Shown here one piece after another: positions 26,664-36,405 of a stretch of DNA of 64,000 nt. Position numbers and translations under genes: made by a program. Position 1 is the stretch's first letter. Every line of letters begins with the position of its first letter. The notes beneath the pieces were generated by a model. That model saw only the letters and a list, made by a program, of their open reading frames with translations. It did not search any database and was not told where the DNA came from. The DNA comes from Saccharobesus litoralis (GTDB taxonomy: Bacteria; Pseudomonadota; Gammaproteobacteria; Enterobacterales; Alteromonadaceae): the NCBI RefSeq assembly GCF_003063625.1, contig NZ_CP026604.1, positions 4,318,065 through 4,382,064 on the forward strand, written 5' to 3'.

Positions 26664-27145
26664 CAGACAAACCTTAAATAAAAATGACGTTGTGTTCCAA
26701 ACTGCTCTGCTATTAACACAGCTAAAATTTATATATGAGTTTTAACAAATTCAAATACAAACATCCATGACTTAATCCCAATTCTAATTATATATACAGG
26801 GTTGTCGACCTTTTTATGAGTGAATATAGCTAATTCCGATGACAAAATAATCGAAAAACACCTATCAATTAGAAAATAAAATTATATGTGAAATAACAAT
26901 ATAGGATGCACATTCACCATATACAAACTTCACACCCTAAAAGTTTCACGAAAACATATCTTAATACAATCATTAAACACCGAAATATAACGAAATTAAC
27001 TGTATAAAGATGATTTACTGCGTCAACACATTGTTAACCATCATCATTAAACGCTATACTCACTTAGCAAAAATTAACTTTATGTTTATATTTGATTTAT
27101 GTAGTTTATATAGATACCAAAAAAGCAAACCAACCTCATAGACGT
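26664..27145. other. AT-rich divergent promoter region between iclR and the sulfatase gene
   Basis: About 480 bases without a credible gene. There are AT-rich words (TTATATATG, ATTATATATACA) but no clear consensus promoter or long palindrome. An in-frame TTG at 27092 could extend the sulfatase, but that N-terminus does not look like coding sequence. Confidence 0.5.
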
Positions 27146-28807
27146 ATGACAACAATGAAACTCTTAAAAAAAATACCGATTGTGCTATTAGCATCTAGCT
27201 TAGCTGCTTGCCAAGTAACATCGATTTTCAATTCCGATAGTTCTAATTCATCCAAAGAAATAGCAAAAAAACAAAACGTCAGCAAAAAAATGAACGTTTT
27301 GTACATAATGACAGACGATCATGCAGCCCGAGCAGTAGGCGCTTATGGTGGAAGGTTTGCCAGTTTAAATCCAACACCTAATTTAGATAAATTGGCCAGT
27401 GAAGGCATGCTATATAAAAATGTTTTTGTCACCAACTCAATATGCGCTCCCAGTAGAGCAACTATATTGACAGGTCAATATAGTCAAACTAACGGTGTAA
27501 TGGATTTAATAGGCTCAATTGGCAAAGAACAGCAACATTTGCCCAATTTAGTTAAACAAGCTGGCTATGAAACTGCAATCATAGGTAAATGGCACTTAAA
27601 AAAAGAACCCGCTGCATTCGACTATTACGAAGTGTTAAAGCTGCAAGGCAAATACTTTGACCCTGATTTTAGAGTGCGGGGTGACAAACCTTGGCCACAA
27701 AATCAAACCCAGTACAAAGGTCATTCTTCTGACGTTATTACAAACCTAAGTATTGACTGGTTAAAAAATAGAAATTCAGACAAACCTTTCTTTTTAATGC
27801 ATCAATTTAAAGCACCTCATGACTACTTTGAATATGCACCGCGTTATGAAAGTTATTTAGCCGATGTCGACATTCCTGAACCGAGTGATATGTATGAATG
27901 GCACGAAAAGTTTGGCTCTGTTGCTACGCGTGGCGAAAACGACTCTCTGATTTCTGAAATCGGTACGTCAATCTCAAAACGAAATACACGTCGTAACATG
28001 GGTGAAGATCTGAAAATAGATACAGGTCTTCCAAACAAAGAGTTCACTCGTCAAACATATCAAAAATTCCTTAAAGCTTATTTACGCTGTGTGAAGGGCG
28101 TTGACGACAATATTGCCCGTTTAATTCAAACGCTTAAAGATATGGGTGAATATGAAAACACGATTATAATTTATACTTCTGATCAAGGCATGATGCTAGG
28201 TGAGCACGATTATCAGGATAAACGTTGGATGTGGGATCCTTCTATCCACATGCCATTTATCGTGCACGATCCTCGCATGAAAAATCCTGGACGCACTTCT
28301 GATTTAATCATAAACAACACAGATTTTGCTCCGTTTATGCTTGATTTAGTCGGGTTAGACACACCAGATTATATGCATGGCCGCAGTTTCGCAGCCACTC
28401 TGCAAGGTGAAACTCCAAAAAACTGGCGCACCGCAAGCTATTACCGCTACTGGTCACATCGTAAATATCATGATGTCCCTGCTCATTTTGGTGTGCGCAC
28501 AGAAGACTACAAATTGATTTTTTATTACGGTCAAAACTTTTTAGAGCCTTCAGCCCCTTTCTACCAACGAAAATGGAGCCAACAAACGGGTAAAAATCCA
28601 AATGCAACACCGACACCGGCTGCATGGGAATTATATGATTTACGCAAAGACCCACAAGAAACGAAAAATGTTTATCACGAACCACAATATGCAGGCATTA
28701 TTGCAAAGCTGAAAAAAGAACTTATCCGTCAACGTGAAATGTATAACGAAACCGACGTGAATTACCCTCAGTTACAAAAGATTATCGATAAGCATTGGCA
28801 TGATTAA
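27146..28807 (+). CDS. S1-family sulfatase lipoprotein
   Basis: A formylglycine-dependent sulfatase of 553 residues, counted from the ATG at 27146; the ATG at 27155 is equally possible. The lipobox SSLAAC marks a lipoprotein. SICAPSRATILTG is the CxPSR signature, with Cys100 becoming formylglycine. MTDDHA supplies calcium ligands, IGKWHL and KAPHDYF are family motifs, and TSDQGMMLGEHDYQDKRW completes the metal site. It probably removes sulfate from algal polysaccharide fragments in the periplasm or on the surface. The maturase it needs is not in the window. Upstream is the iclR gene, downstream a terminator. Confidence 0.93.
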   Translation: MTTMKLLKKIPIVLLASSLAACQVTSIFNSDSSNSSKEIAKKQNVSKKMNVLYIMTDDHAARAVGAYGGRFASLNPTPNLDKLASEGMLYKNVFVTNSICAPSRATILTGQYSQTNGVMDLIGSIGKEQQHLPNLVKQAGYETAIIGKWHLKKEPAAFDYYEVLKLQGKYFDPDFRVRGDKPWPQNQTQYKGHSSDVITNLSIDWLKNRNSDKPFFLMHQFKAPHDYFEYAPRYESYLADVDIPEPSDMYEWHEKFGSVATRGENDSLISEIGTSISKRNTRRNMGEDLKIDTGLPNKEFTRQTYQKFLKAYLRCVKGVDDNIARLIQTLKDMGEYENTIIIYTSDQGMMLGEHDYQDKRWMWDPSIHMPFIVHDPRMKNPGRTSDLIINNTDFAPFMLDLVGLDTPDYMHGRSFAATLQGETPKNWRTASYYRYWSHRKYHDVPAHFGVRTEDYKLIFYYGQNFLEPSAPFYQRKWSQQTGKNPNATPTPAAWELYDLRKDPQETKNVYHEPQYAGIIAKLKKELIRQREMYNETDVNYPQLQKIIDKHWHD

Positions 28808-28837
28808 TCAAAGGTCGTCCAAGCCTTATAAATAACG

Positions 28838-28865
28838 AAAAAGAGAGCCAAACGGCTCTCTTTTT
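28838..28865. terminator. Rho-independent terminator after the sulfatase gene
   Basis: AAAGAGAGCC / GGCTCTCTTT stem with AAAC loop and T-run. Confidence 0.88.
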
Positions 28866-28937
28866 ATTTTATAGCGACTCTTTTCTCTGCATTGGGTGGA
28901 TCGGAGAGATAGAATCAGAAAACAATAAACTCTGCGA

Positions 28938-29066
28938 TATAGTCAAAGCGATCGAGTTTTAGGGGAAGCCGTCAAGCTTTGAAACCCCATGAGCATATGC
29001 TCTACTATGTGATTGGGGCGAGTAAGCGCTGACAATGAACCATAAGACTTGAGCGAGAAGACTATA
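28938..29066. repeat. ERIC-like hairpin repeat, family A copy 3
   Basis: 129 bp, almost identical to the 5374 copy, with the same TATAGTC...GACTATA ends and GAGCATATGCTC centre. It lies between the sulfatase and doxX genes. Confidence 0.92.
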
Positions 29067-29078
29067 GATAGGCGCCGA

Positions 29079-29669
29079 TTAAGGCGAGTTGATAAACTTC
29101 CTTGCTAACCAATAATCTATGCTAACGTAACGTCCGCCACCATAAAAAAACAAAACTAAAAACATAATGAAGTAGGTGATCGCAAATTCAATACCATTGT
29201 TCAAAATGACAAATGAGCCACTGCTCGTCAACCAATCGTAATTTCCGTACTCTTGCAAAATACTCTTGGCCATCGCCAATTTTTCTTGCGCGGCAATAAC
29301 ATTATCATTAGCTAACCAACTACTACCATCGGCTATCGCTAACCAGCCGTTTTGCCAATGCACACTAAAAGCCGCAACCAACATAGTGATCATCAGTGGA
29401 ATACTCACCCAGCGCGTGGCAAGGCCAATTAAAATAAGTATGCCGCCAACTAACTCAGTCACCATAGCTAAAAAAGCCATCACACTAGGCAATATAAACC
29501 CTAAATAACTAAACCACTCCACCACACCTTCAAATCCAACGTATTTATTGTAACCCGCTTGGATCATTATCGGTGCAAGATACAAACGTAACGCCAAGGG
29601 CGCTAAACCTTCAGCGACTTTAGTTTTATCAAGGTAATGGTGAAACGGTAAATAAAAACGAGAAATCAA
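29079..29669 (-). CDS. DoxX-family membrane protein
   Basis: A 196-residue integral membrane protein with about four hydrophobic segments. LALRLYLAPIMIQAGYNKY, LAMVTELVGGILILIGLATRW and FFYGGGRYVSIDYWL are typical of DoxX. The start is TTG, supported by AGGA about 7 bases upstream; the next ATG would remove the first helix. No precise function can be given. It stands alone on the reverse strand, divergent from mfd. Confidence 0.85.
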   Translation of the reverse strand: MISRFYLPFHHYLDKTKVAEGLAPLALRLYLAPIMIQAGYNKYVGFEGVVEWFSYLGFILPSVMAFLAMVTELVGGILILIGLATRWVSIPLMITMLVAAFSVHWQNGWLAIADGSSWLANDNVIAAQEKLAMAKSILQEYGNYDWLTSSGSFVILNNGIEFAITYFIMFLVLFFYGGGRYVSIDYWLARKFINSP

Positions 29670-29880
29670 CTGAATGTCCTAAAATAAAAAGCAATTAACC
29701 TGATCGTAAAGACCGCTAATCGCAACAATAACTTTCGCCCTACTTGTGAAAATAGTTGTAGCGCCAATAACCTTGCAGGCATGTATTACTTATAGCTAAT
29801 TAAACCTGAATATCTAGCCGCATCGAGCTAAAAATTGATTACAATATCAAGCTATTAACAGTGTTATTAGTTCAGGAATC

Positions 29881-32800
29881 ATGGCGCAAGCAAGTATATT
29901 TTCACCAGCCATACCGTCGTTAAAAAAACGAGGCGATCACATCCGTTGGGGCAATTTAGCCGGTAGTAGTCTAGCCATCGCGTTAAACCATGCCGCAGCC
30001 CAAAGCAACAACCCTTTTGTGGTGATCACCCCTGATACACCATCAGCATTAAGGTTAACGGACGAGCTTAACGCGTATGCGAAAAATACAGGGCTTGGTG
30101 TCTTTTATTTTCCGGATTGGGAAACATTACCCTACGATACATTTTCACCGCATCAGGATATTATTTCGCAACGGCTAGCCACGCTAAATAATTTACAAAT
30201 GGGTCAAGCTGGGATTTACGTTGTTTCCGCCAGTACAGCACTCGCTTATCAAGCACCCCAATCTTTTTTTAGTCAGTATTCGTTAATACTAAAACAAGGG
30301 CAAACGGTTGATATTAACGCAATGCGCGATAGGCTATCTAACGCTGGCTACAGAGCGGTTGATCAAGTCATGGAGCATGGTGAATATTCACTGCGAGGCT
30401 CTATTCTCGATTTATACCCAATGGGCAGTGACTCGCCATTTAGGCTCGATTTTTTTGACGACGAGTTAGACACAATTCGCCAATTTGATCCTGAAACACA
30501 ACGCTCATCAGAAACCATTAAGCTTATTGAGCTTTTGCCTGCTCATGAATTCCCAACCGATAAAAAAGCCATAGAACTGTTTCGTCGCCAATACCGCGAA
30601 TTATTTGACGCTAACACCGACAAAGAATCTATTTACTATCAGGTCAGTAAAAATATCATGCCAGCAGGCATAGAATATTATTTGCCATTATTTTTTGAAC
30701 AATGCCAAACCTTATTTGATTACTTACCTCAAGATACACAAATTGCATTTGCTAACGATGTCAAAGACAAATTAGTCACGTTTGCTGCCGACGTTGAAAA
30801 TAGATACCAAGACCGACGTTATGACACCAATCGACCATTATTAAAACCTGAATTATTGTTTTTAAAACATGATGTTTTTTTTCAACAACTAGGTCAATTC
30901 AACCGCATTGAATATACAACCAGCGAGATTGAAGAAAAAGCCGGACGCTACAATTACCTAACCGATAAAGTGGCAGATATCGCCATTGATGGCCAAGCTA
31001 AAGATCCTTACAAAGCGTTTAATGCGTTTATACAAGAACAACAACATGTTGTCATACTTTGCGAAAGTGAAGGCCGCCGCGAAACCATTCTTGAATTGCT
31101 AGCCAAAGGTAAATTAAAAGTAAAACAATTTAAGTCACTCAATGAATATCTAAAACAACCACATTCATTGGGCATATGTGTCACCGCGTTAGAACATAGC
31201 TTTATCGCCGAGCAAAATAACCAGCCAATTGCTTTTATTTGCGAATCAGAATTATTGGGTAATCGTGTAAAGCAAAGGCGCAGACGGCGTGGCAAAGGTG
31301 AAGTCACTACCACCGAAAATATTGTCAAAAACCTAGCAGAGTTAACCTCTGGCCAACCTGTGGTGCATGTTGACCATGGTGTCGGTCGCTACCTCGGCTT
31401 ACAAACAATCGACGCAGGTGGCATGCCAACTGAATTTCTAACCATTGAATATGCCGACTCTAAGCTTTATGTGCCCGTAGCAAGCCTACATTTAATATCT
31501 CGCTATTCGGGTGCTGATGTTGACAACGCGCCATTACACAAGCTTAGCAGTGACGCATGGCAAAAAGCTAAAAAGAAAGCCGCAGAAAAAGTGCGAGATG
31601 TTGCAGCTGAATTACTCGATGTTTATGCTAAACGCGCAACCAAAAAAGGCTTTAAGTTCAATCTTGATAAGCAAAGCTACCAACAGTTTTCTGCCGGTTT
31701 TCCATTTGAAGAAACAGACGACCAGCAAAACGCCATTAATCATGTAGTCAATGATATGCTATCGGAACAAGCAATGGATCGTTTAGTTTGTGGTGATGTT
31801 GGTTTTGGTAAAACCGAAGTTGCCATGCGCGCAGCCTTTATCGCGGTAAACGAAAGTAAGCAAGTTGCCGTACTCGTTCCCACCACCCTGCTCGCTCAAC
31901 AGCATTACGAAAACTTTAAAGACAGATTTGCTAACTGGCCTGTCAAAGTCGAAGTGCTATCACGCTTTAAAACCGCGAAAGAGCAAAAAGCCGTTTTACA
32001 AGAATTAGCCGATGGCAAAGTTGACATCGTCATAGGGACACACAAACTGCTGCAAGCCGATGTCAACTACCACAACTTGGGATTATTAATTGTTGATGAA
32101 GAACACAGGTTCGGTGTTAGACAAAAAGAAATCATCAAAAAGCAGCGAGCTAATGTTGATATTTTAACGTTAACGGCAACGCCTATTCCAAGAACATTAA
32201 ATATGTCGATGAGTGGCATGCGCGATTTATCCATTATCGCCACGCCGCCAGCGAAACGCTTAGCGGTTAAAACTTTTGTTCGCCAACATCAAGATGCACT
32301 CGTTAAAGAAGCGCTAACCCGTGAAATTATGCGTGGTGGCCAAGTTTATTTCCTGCATAATAGTGTCGAGACCATAGAAAAAACCGCAGCTGATCTGCAA
32401 AAATTATTGCCGGATGCTCGAATTGTCACGGCTCACGGGCAAATGCGTGAACGAGAGCTAGAACAAGTCATGTCAGACTTCTACCATCAACGTTTTAATG
32501 TGCTGGTATGTACCACCATCATAGAGACGGGTATCGATGTGCCCACCGCCAACACCATAGTTATTGATCGCGCCGATCATTTTGGCCTAGCCCAGTTGCA
32601 TCAATTGCGAGGGCGTGTCGGGCGCTCACATCATCAAGCGTACGCTTATTTGCTAACGCCGCATCCTAAAGCCATGACCAAAGATGCGGTGAAGCGACTA
32701 GAAGCCATTGAATCTCTCGAAGATTTGGGTGCAGGTTTTGCGCTCGCTACCCATGATTTAGAAATACGTGGTGCCGGTGAATTACTGGGTGATGAACAAA

Positions 32801-33354
32801 GTGGCCAAATTCAAACCGTTGGCTTTACTTTATACATGGAAATGCTCGATAAAGCGGTAGCCGCGTTAAAACAAGGCAAAGAGCCCGCACTCGATGATGT
32901 ACTTAAGGAACAAACTGAAGTCGAACTGCGTTTACCTGCGTTGATCCCTGAAGATTACGTGCCTGATGTTAGCCTGCGATTGTCCTTATACAAAAAAATC
33001 GCCAGTTGCCAAGAATTAGCTGAAGTCGAAGATACTCATGTTGAATTAATTGACCGGTTTGGCCTACTCCCGCAACCAGCGAAAAACTTATTACAGGTAG
33101 CTAAGCTAAAACTGCAAGCGGACAACATAGGTATTAGAAAAGTCGAGGCAGGCCCCAAAGGTGGCTTGATCGAATTTAACAAAGACACTAAAGTCGACCC
33201 AGAAAAAATAATTGCGTTGATCCAATCAGCCCCCACTGTTTTCTCATTTGCAGGGCCTGAAAAAATTCGCTTCAATCTTGAAATAGAAGAAGCTAATGAA
33301 CGGATTAAATTTGTAGAACAACTTATTACAGACTTATCAGGAAAAGCTGCCTAA
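29881..33354 (+). CDS. mfd: Transcription-repair coupling factor
   Basis: Mfd removes RNA polymerase stalled at DNA damage and recruits UvrA. The 1157 residues match the usual length (E. coli 1148). There is a UvrB-homologous N-terminal part (FPDWETLPYDTFSPHQDI), an RNA polymerase-interacting domain (HVDHGVGRYLGL), a RecG-like motor with CGDVGFGKTEVAMRAA (Walker A), DEEHRFG (box II) and TATPIPRTLNMSMSGMRDLS, and helicase motif VI in LRGRVGRS. A C-terminal TRCF domain follows. csiV follows closely. Confidence 0.97.
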   Translation: MAQASIFSPAIPSLKKRGDHIRWGNLAGSSLAIALNHAAAQSNNPFVVITPDTPSALRLTDELNAYAKNTGLGVFYFPDWETLPYDTFSPHQDIISQRLATLNNLQMGQAGIYVVSASTALAYQAPQSFFSQYSLILKQGQTVDINAMRDRLSNAGYRAVDQVMEHGEYSLRGSILDLYPMGSDSPFRLDFFDDELDTIRQFDPETQRSSETIKLIELLPAHEFPTDKKAIELFRRQYRELFDANTDKESIYYQVSKNIMPAGIEYYLPLFFEQCQTLFDYLPQDTQIAFANDVKDKLVTFAADVENRYQDRRYDTNRPLLKPELLFLKHDVFFQQLGQFNRIEYTTSEIEEKAGRYNYLTDKVADIAIDGQAKDPYKAFNAFIQEQQHVVILCESEGRRETILELLAKGKLKVKQFKSLNEYLKQPHSLGICVTALEHSFIAEQNNQPIAFICESELLGNRVKQRRRRRGKGEVTTTENIVKNLAELTSGQPVVHVDHGVGRYLGLQTIDAGGMPTEFLTIEYADSKLYVPVASLHLISRYSGADVDNAPLHKLSSDAWQKAKKKAAEKVRDVAAELLDVYAKRATKKGFKFNLDKQSYQQFSAGFPFEETDDQQNAINHVVNDMLSEQAMDRLVCGDVGFGKTEVAMRAAFIAVNESKQVAVLVPTTLLAQQHYENFKDRFANWPVKVEVLSRFKTAKEQKAVLQELADGKVDIVIGTHKLLQADVNYHNLGLLIVDEEHRFGVRQKEIIKKQRANVDILTLTATPIPRTLNMSMSGMRDLSIIATPPAKRLAVKTFVRQHQDALVKEALTREIMRGGQVYFLHNSVETIEKTAADLQKLLPDARIVTAHGQMRERELEQVMSDFYHQRFNVLVCTTIIETGIDVPTANTIVIDRADHFGLAQLHQLRGRVGRSHHQAYAYLLTPHPKAMTKDAVKRLEAIESLEDLGAGFALATHDLEIRGAGELLGDEQSGQIQTVGFTLYMEMLDKAVAALKQGKEPALDDVLKEQTEVELRLPALIPEDYVPDVSLRLSLYKKIASCQELAEVEDTHVELIDRFGLLPQPAKNLLQVAKLKLQADNIGIRKVEAGPKGGLIEFNKDTKVDPEKIIALIQSAPTVFSFAGPEKIRFNLEIEEANERIKFVEQLITDLSGKAA

Positions 33355-33432
33355 ATTATGATGGAACATCACAATACTAATTGGCTGCGCTATCGCCAAA
33401 AACGCACTCCAGAGTCGAGCACTAAACGCGCA

Positions 33433-35028
33433 ATGAAGCAATGCACTGTATTAGCTACAGCGTTACTAGTCGCGTTAAGTAGCGCTTCGGCAAATGCCGA
33501 ACGTTGGTATGAAATAGAGCTAATATTATTTAAGCATGATACCAAGACAGACGAATTGCTTGAAAACTTTGACGACCACATTACGCCTGTTGCTATTAAC
33601 CGCGCAAGAAACCTGATTTCTTCTCGTTTTCCTGAATCAGCCCAAGACAGTTTATCTTTGCTCAATAGTTGCGAGCAGCCCAAAGAGCCGGAAATAGAAT
33701 GGCAATTTTTTACTGATCCGGCAATTTTATATCAAGAAGTCGAAGATAATTTAATTGTACCGACGATTGAAAACGCTACGCAATTAACGGATGAGACTAA
33801 CGAAAACAGCCAGATAATTAATAATGCAAATTCAGATGCAGCTAATATTGAAAATACAAGCCTTGCTCAAACAAGTAAAAATACAAGCCTTGCTCAAACA
33901 AGTAAAAATACAAACTCTGTTGAAGAACAAATAAAGCGAGAGCTTAATTTGCCCGACACACTAGGCACAAATCCAATAATAACTGCACCAGCAGAAGAAA
34001 ACGATGTTGAATTAGTCCAAGTCACAGCTCAGTCAAATCAAGCCAATGAACCGGTAAACTTGCAAGCCAGTTTTTCACTATTACCTAAAGCGGCTTGGCA
34101 TGAAGGTGGTTTACGTCACGACTGTCTACCGACTTTACCCTCAGATATATTTACTGAAGGTAAGGCTTTAAAAGATCTACAAAGCGCGATTTACTGGTCT
34201 GATATTCCATTACGTTTATCAGCAATAGAGACCCCATATAGCCGTCGCCCGTATTTAATGGCTGACTCCTCATTAAAATTTAATAAAACCGTGCAAAAAT
34301 TTGTTTGGCGTAAAGACATTAAGCCCTTATTACATATGGGGTGGCGTCAAGCAATAGGCAGTGAACGCAGAGAAAAACCTTGGCGTATATTCGCCGGTCA
34401 AAACTTCTCGCGTGATTTTGATTACTATGGTGATGCCATTGAAAAGCAGCCATTATTTGAACAAAACGACCAACAAAATACAGCGCAACCCATTCAAGCG
34501 GGTTCACCTGAATTTACCGCCAATGACACGACCTCACTAGAACACCAATCAGTGATGCAAAACATCAGTCAACTTGTTAGCAAGGTAGAAAGTGGTGAAT
34601 GGCAAGCGCAAAGCGCGCAAAAATTAGCGCTACAAGAACAATGGCAGCAGCAAGAAAAACAAGCCAACACCCCACAAGATGTATGGGAAATAGATGGTTT
34701 ATTTAAGATTTACATACGTCACTACCTGTTTGTTGAAACTAATTTCAACGTAAGACGTATCGGCCTGCACCCAACGCAAATTAGCCAACTTGAAGGTGAA
34801 CAAAACCGTAACAATGAACTACCAGAGTTACAAGTTGCCGGTTTACCTAATACTGAGAAACAAGCAACCAGTGAAAATAAAGCAACGCAATACTTATACG
34901 CCTATCCATTTAAACAAACGCGTCGTATGCGAAGTGGCGAAATCCACTATTTTGACCATCCGTTGGTTGGCATGATTATACAAGTGAGAAAGTTTGTACC
35001 ACCAGTTAAACCCGATGATGGTGAGTAA
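33433..35028 (+). CDS. csiV: CsiV-family exported protein
   Basis: The frame opens 3 bases after mfd at 33358, but a good signal peptide begins at the ATG at 33433 (MKQCTVLATALLVALSSASANA). That gives 531 residues, and this start is chosen without a strong ribosome site. ERWYEIELILFKHD and the C-terminal HYFDHPLVGMIIQVRKF are the ends of the CsiV family, known in Shewanella as a peptidoglycan-binding helper of D-amino-acid responses and found downstream of mfd. The middle is low-complexity and contains an exact 9-residue tandem duplication. Confidence 0.85.
   Translation: MKQCTVLATALLVALSSASANAERWYEIELILFKHDTKTDELLENFDDHITPVAINRARNLISSRFPESAQDSLSLLNSCEQPKEPEIEWQFFTDPAILYQEVEDNLIVPTIENATQLTDETNENSQIINNANSDAANIENTSLAQTSKNTSLAQTSKNTNSVEEQIKRELNLPDTLGTNPIITAPAEENDVELVQVTAQSNQANEPVNLQASFSLLPKAAWHEGGLRHDCLPTLPSDIFTEGKALKDLQSAIYWSDIPLRLSAIETPYSRRPYLMADSSLKFNKTVQKFVWRKDIKPLLHMGWRQAIGSERREKPWRIFAGQNFSRDFDYYGDAIEKQPLFEQNDQQNTAQPIQAGSPEFTANDTTSLEHQSVMQNISQLVSKVESGEWQAQSAQKLALQEQWQQQEKQANTPQDVWEIDGLFKIYIRHYLFVETNFNVRRIGLHPTQISQLEGEQNRNNELPELQVAGLPNTEKQATSENKATQYLYAYPFKQTRRMRSGEIHYFDHPLVGMIIQVRKFVPPVKPDDGE
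33852..33907 (+). repeat. 27-bp tandem duplication inside csiV
   Basis: Two consecutive copies of a 27-base unit (ATACAAGCC...AGTAAAA) encode NTSLAQTSK twice, with a partial third unit. It keeps the frame and lies in a disordered linker. Confidence 0.85.
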
Positions 35029-35049
35029 GTAAACCTTAAAGTGTTGAGG

Positions 35050-35067
35050 GCGAGCATTTATGCTCGC
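35050..35067. terminator. Hairpin between convergent csiV and the DUF4919 gene; resembles the end module of repeat family B
   Basis: GCGAGCAT-TT-ATGCTCGC is a perfect 8-bp stem, followed to the right by a T-rich run. Preceded by GG, it equals the GGGCGAGCATTT..GC end of the family B repeats. Confidence 0.55.
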
Positions 35068-35089
35068 ATTGATCTTTATTATTTTTTAT

Positions 35090-35806
35090 TTATTGAGTGC
35101 TACGTTGACCTTTGTATTGATCGACTAAATATAAAATATTCGTCACGTCAAAATACAAATCAAAATTTTCGTTAATGTCGGATTCTGTGACCGACACTTT
35201 GTCATAATGTCGATCATTATGCGTCACAAATTGACGATCACGGATCGTTAAGCCAAACAAATAAACCAAAGACTGTATATCATCAAAACTATAGGCTTTA
35301 AAAGCAAACTCATAACTACGACCATTGGTTTCGTGAGCAATCGCATCCATCAAATGATTAAGCATAAGTTGATGATGATAACTCTCTGGCTCATGGGCAA
35401 GCGCACGATGACAATTCATAGCACCAAAATGAGCGGTTAAATGCGTATAGTTAACTGCGAGTATCCGCTCTGCATTTTTTATACAGCCTTTAAAGTCTTG
35501 AGCATTAAGTGCTTGCAACACTAAAGGCGTGTAATCATAAATAGTTTTATAATGCTTAAGCTCACGACCGGTTTGGCTGTAGCTATCTCTTAACTTTTGC
35601 CATTGACTAATATCGCTAACTTGCTGTGACTTAGCTTGTTCCACCAAGTTAACATAGGTGCTTTCAGCTTGGGGAGAAACTGTCCACTGCGGTGCGGCCG
35701 ATTGCGTAGATTGACAACCGGCAAGCAAAGCACAAGTCACAACACTTGTGCTTAAACTTAATTTAATCCTGTTTTGCAGCCTATTTAGCCGAAAAATAAC
35801 CGCCAT
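35090..35806 (-). CDS. DUF4919-like lipoprotein
   Basis: A 238-residue protein with lipobox ALLAGC. The frame opens at TTG (35812), but the ATG at 35806 is preferred. The mature part is helical (WQKLRDSYSQTG, YTPLVLQALNAQDFKGCIKNAERIL, NYTHLTAHFGAMNCHRAL), resembling DUF4919 and TPR-like repeats. The start overlaps the end of the upstream SLT-domain lipoprotein gene by 22 bases, so translation is probably coupled and the two may work together. Function unknown. Confidence 0.72.
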   Translation of the reverse strand: MAVIFRLNRLQNRIKLSLSTSVVTCALLAGCQSTQSAAPQWTVSPQAESTYVNLVEQAKSQQVSDISQWQKLRDSYSQTGRELKHYKTIYDYTPLVLQALNAQDFKGCIKNAERILAVNYTHLTAHFGAMNCHRALAHEPESYHHQLMLNHLMDAIAHETNGRSYEFAFKAYSFDDIQSLVYLFGLTIRDRQFVTHNDRHYDKVSVTESDINENFDLYFDVTNILYLVDQYKGQRSTQ

Positions 35807-36405
35807 AACCAACTACTGTCTAAATCTTCCTTACAGGTTTTAAGCTGTGCACCGTATTTTTCAGCGCGCTTCTTAACCTTGTAAGCTACTTTTTTTAACC
35901 ATGCTTTTTTATTGTAGGTTTTACGCTTATAGCCACCCCAGCCTTCATGGTAATTTAAATATTGATTATATGCATCCCATTTAGAGACCTTATTTAATTT
36001 TTGGGTTTTAAATATAAACCAACCCATAAAATCAATCGCATCATCAAAATCGTCTCTATCCGCACCTGAATTATCGGTTTCTCGGATATAGTCTTTCCAA
36101 GTCATAGTTTTAGCTTGTGAATAGCCATAAGCCGAACTTTTGCGACCAATCGGAATAAAGCCAAGAAAATACTCCATCGGCGGCGCTGCATCTGCCTTGA
36201 AACTACTTTCTTGATACATCATGGCCATAGGTACATGTATTGGCACCCCCCATTTGGCTTGCATATCTGAGGCCGCATCATACCAATCTCTGTTTTCAAA
36301 AAAGATATCACAAAGGTTATCAGGGTTTTCTGGTGGCGATGTCGCGCATCCAGCAAGAACACTACAAAGCAGTAAACTTAAAGTCAGCGAAATTGATTTT
36401 TTCAT
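35785..36405 (-). CDS. Lipoprotein with lytic-transglycosylase-like (SLT) domain
   Basis: A 206-residue protein with lipobox SVLAGC. MAMMYQESSFKADA has the catalytic-type Glu of lysozyme-like lytic transglycosylases, SAYGYSQAKTMTW the following substrate loop, and YLNYHEGWGGYKR a Tyr/Gly-rich third motif. It probably trims peptidoglycan from the outer membrane side. The start overlaps the gshA stop by one base (TAATG) and its end overlaps the DUF4919 gene, forming a tight three-gene transcript. Confidence 0.85.
   Translation of the reverse strand: MKKSISLTLSLLLCSVLAGCATSPPENPDNLCDIFFENRDWYDAASDMQAKWGVPIHVPMAMMYQESSFKADAAPPMEYFLGFIPIGRKSSAYGYSQAKTMTWKDYIRETDNSGADRDDFDDAIDFMGWFIFKTQKLNKVSKWDAYNQYLNYHEGWGGYKRKTYNKKAWLKKVAYKVKKRAEKYGAQLKTCKEDLDSSWLWRLFFG

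Noticed and set aside
27092-27145. TTG-started N-terminal extension of the sulfatase
   Set aside because: It would put an extra polar stretch before a clear lipoprotein signal peptide; the ATG at 27146 or 27155 fits better.
33852-33907. Tandem 27-bp units as a possible CRISPR or VNTR array
   Set aside because: Only two direct units without spacers, in frame inside csiV; a simple internal duplication.
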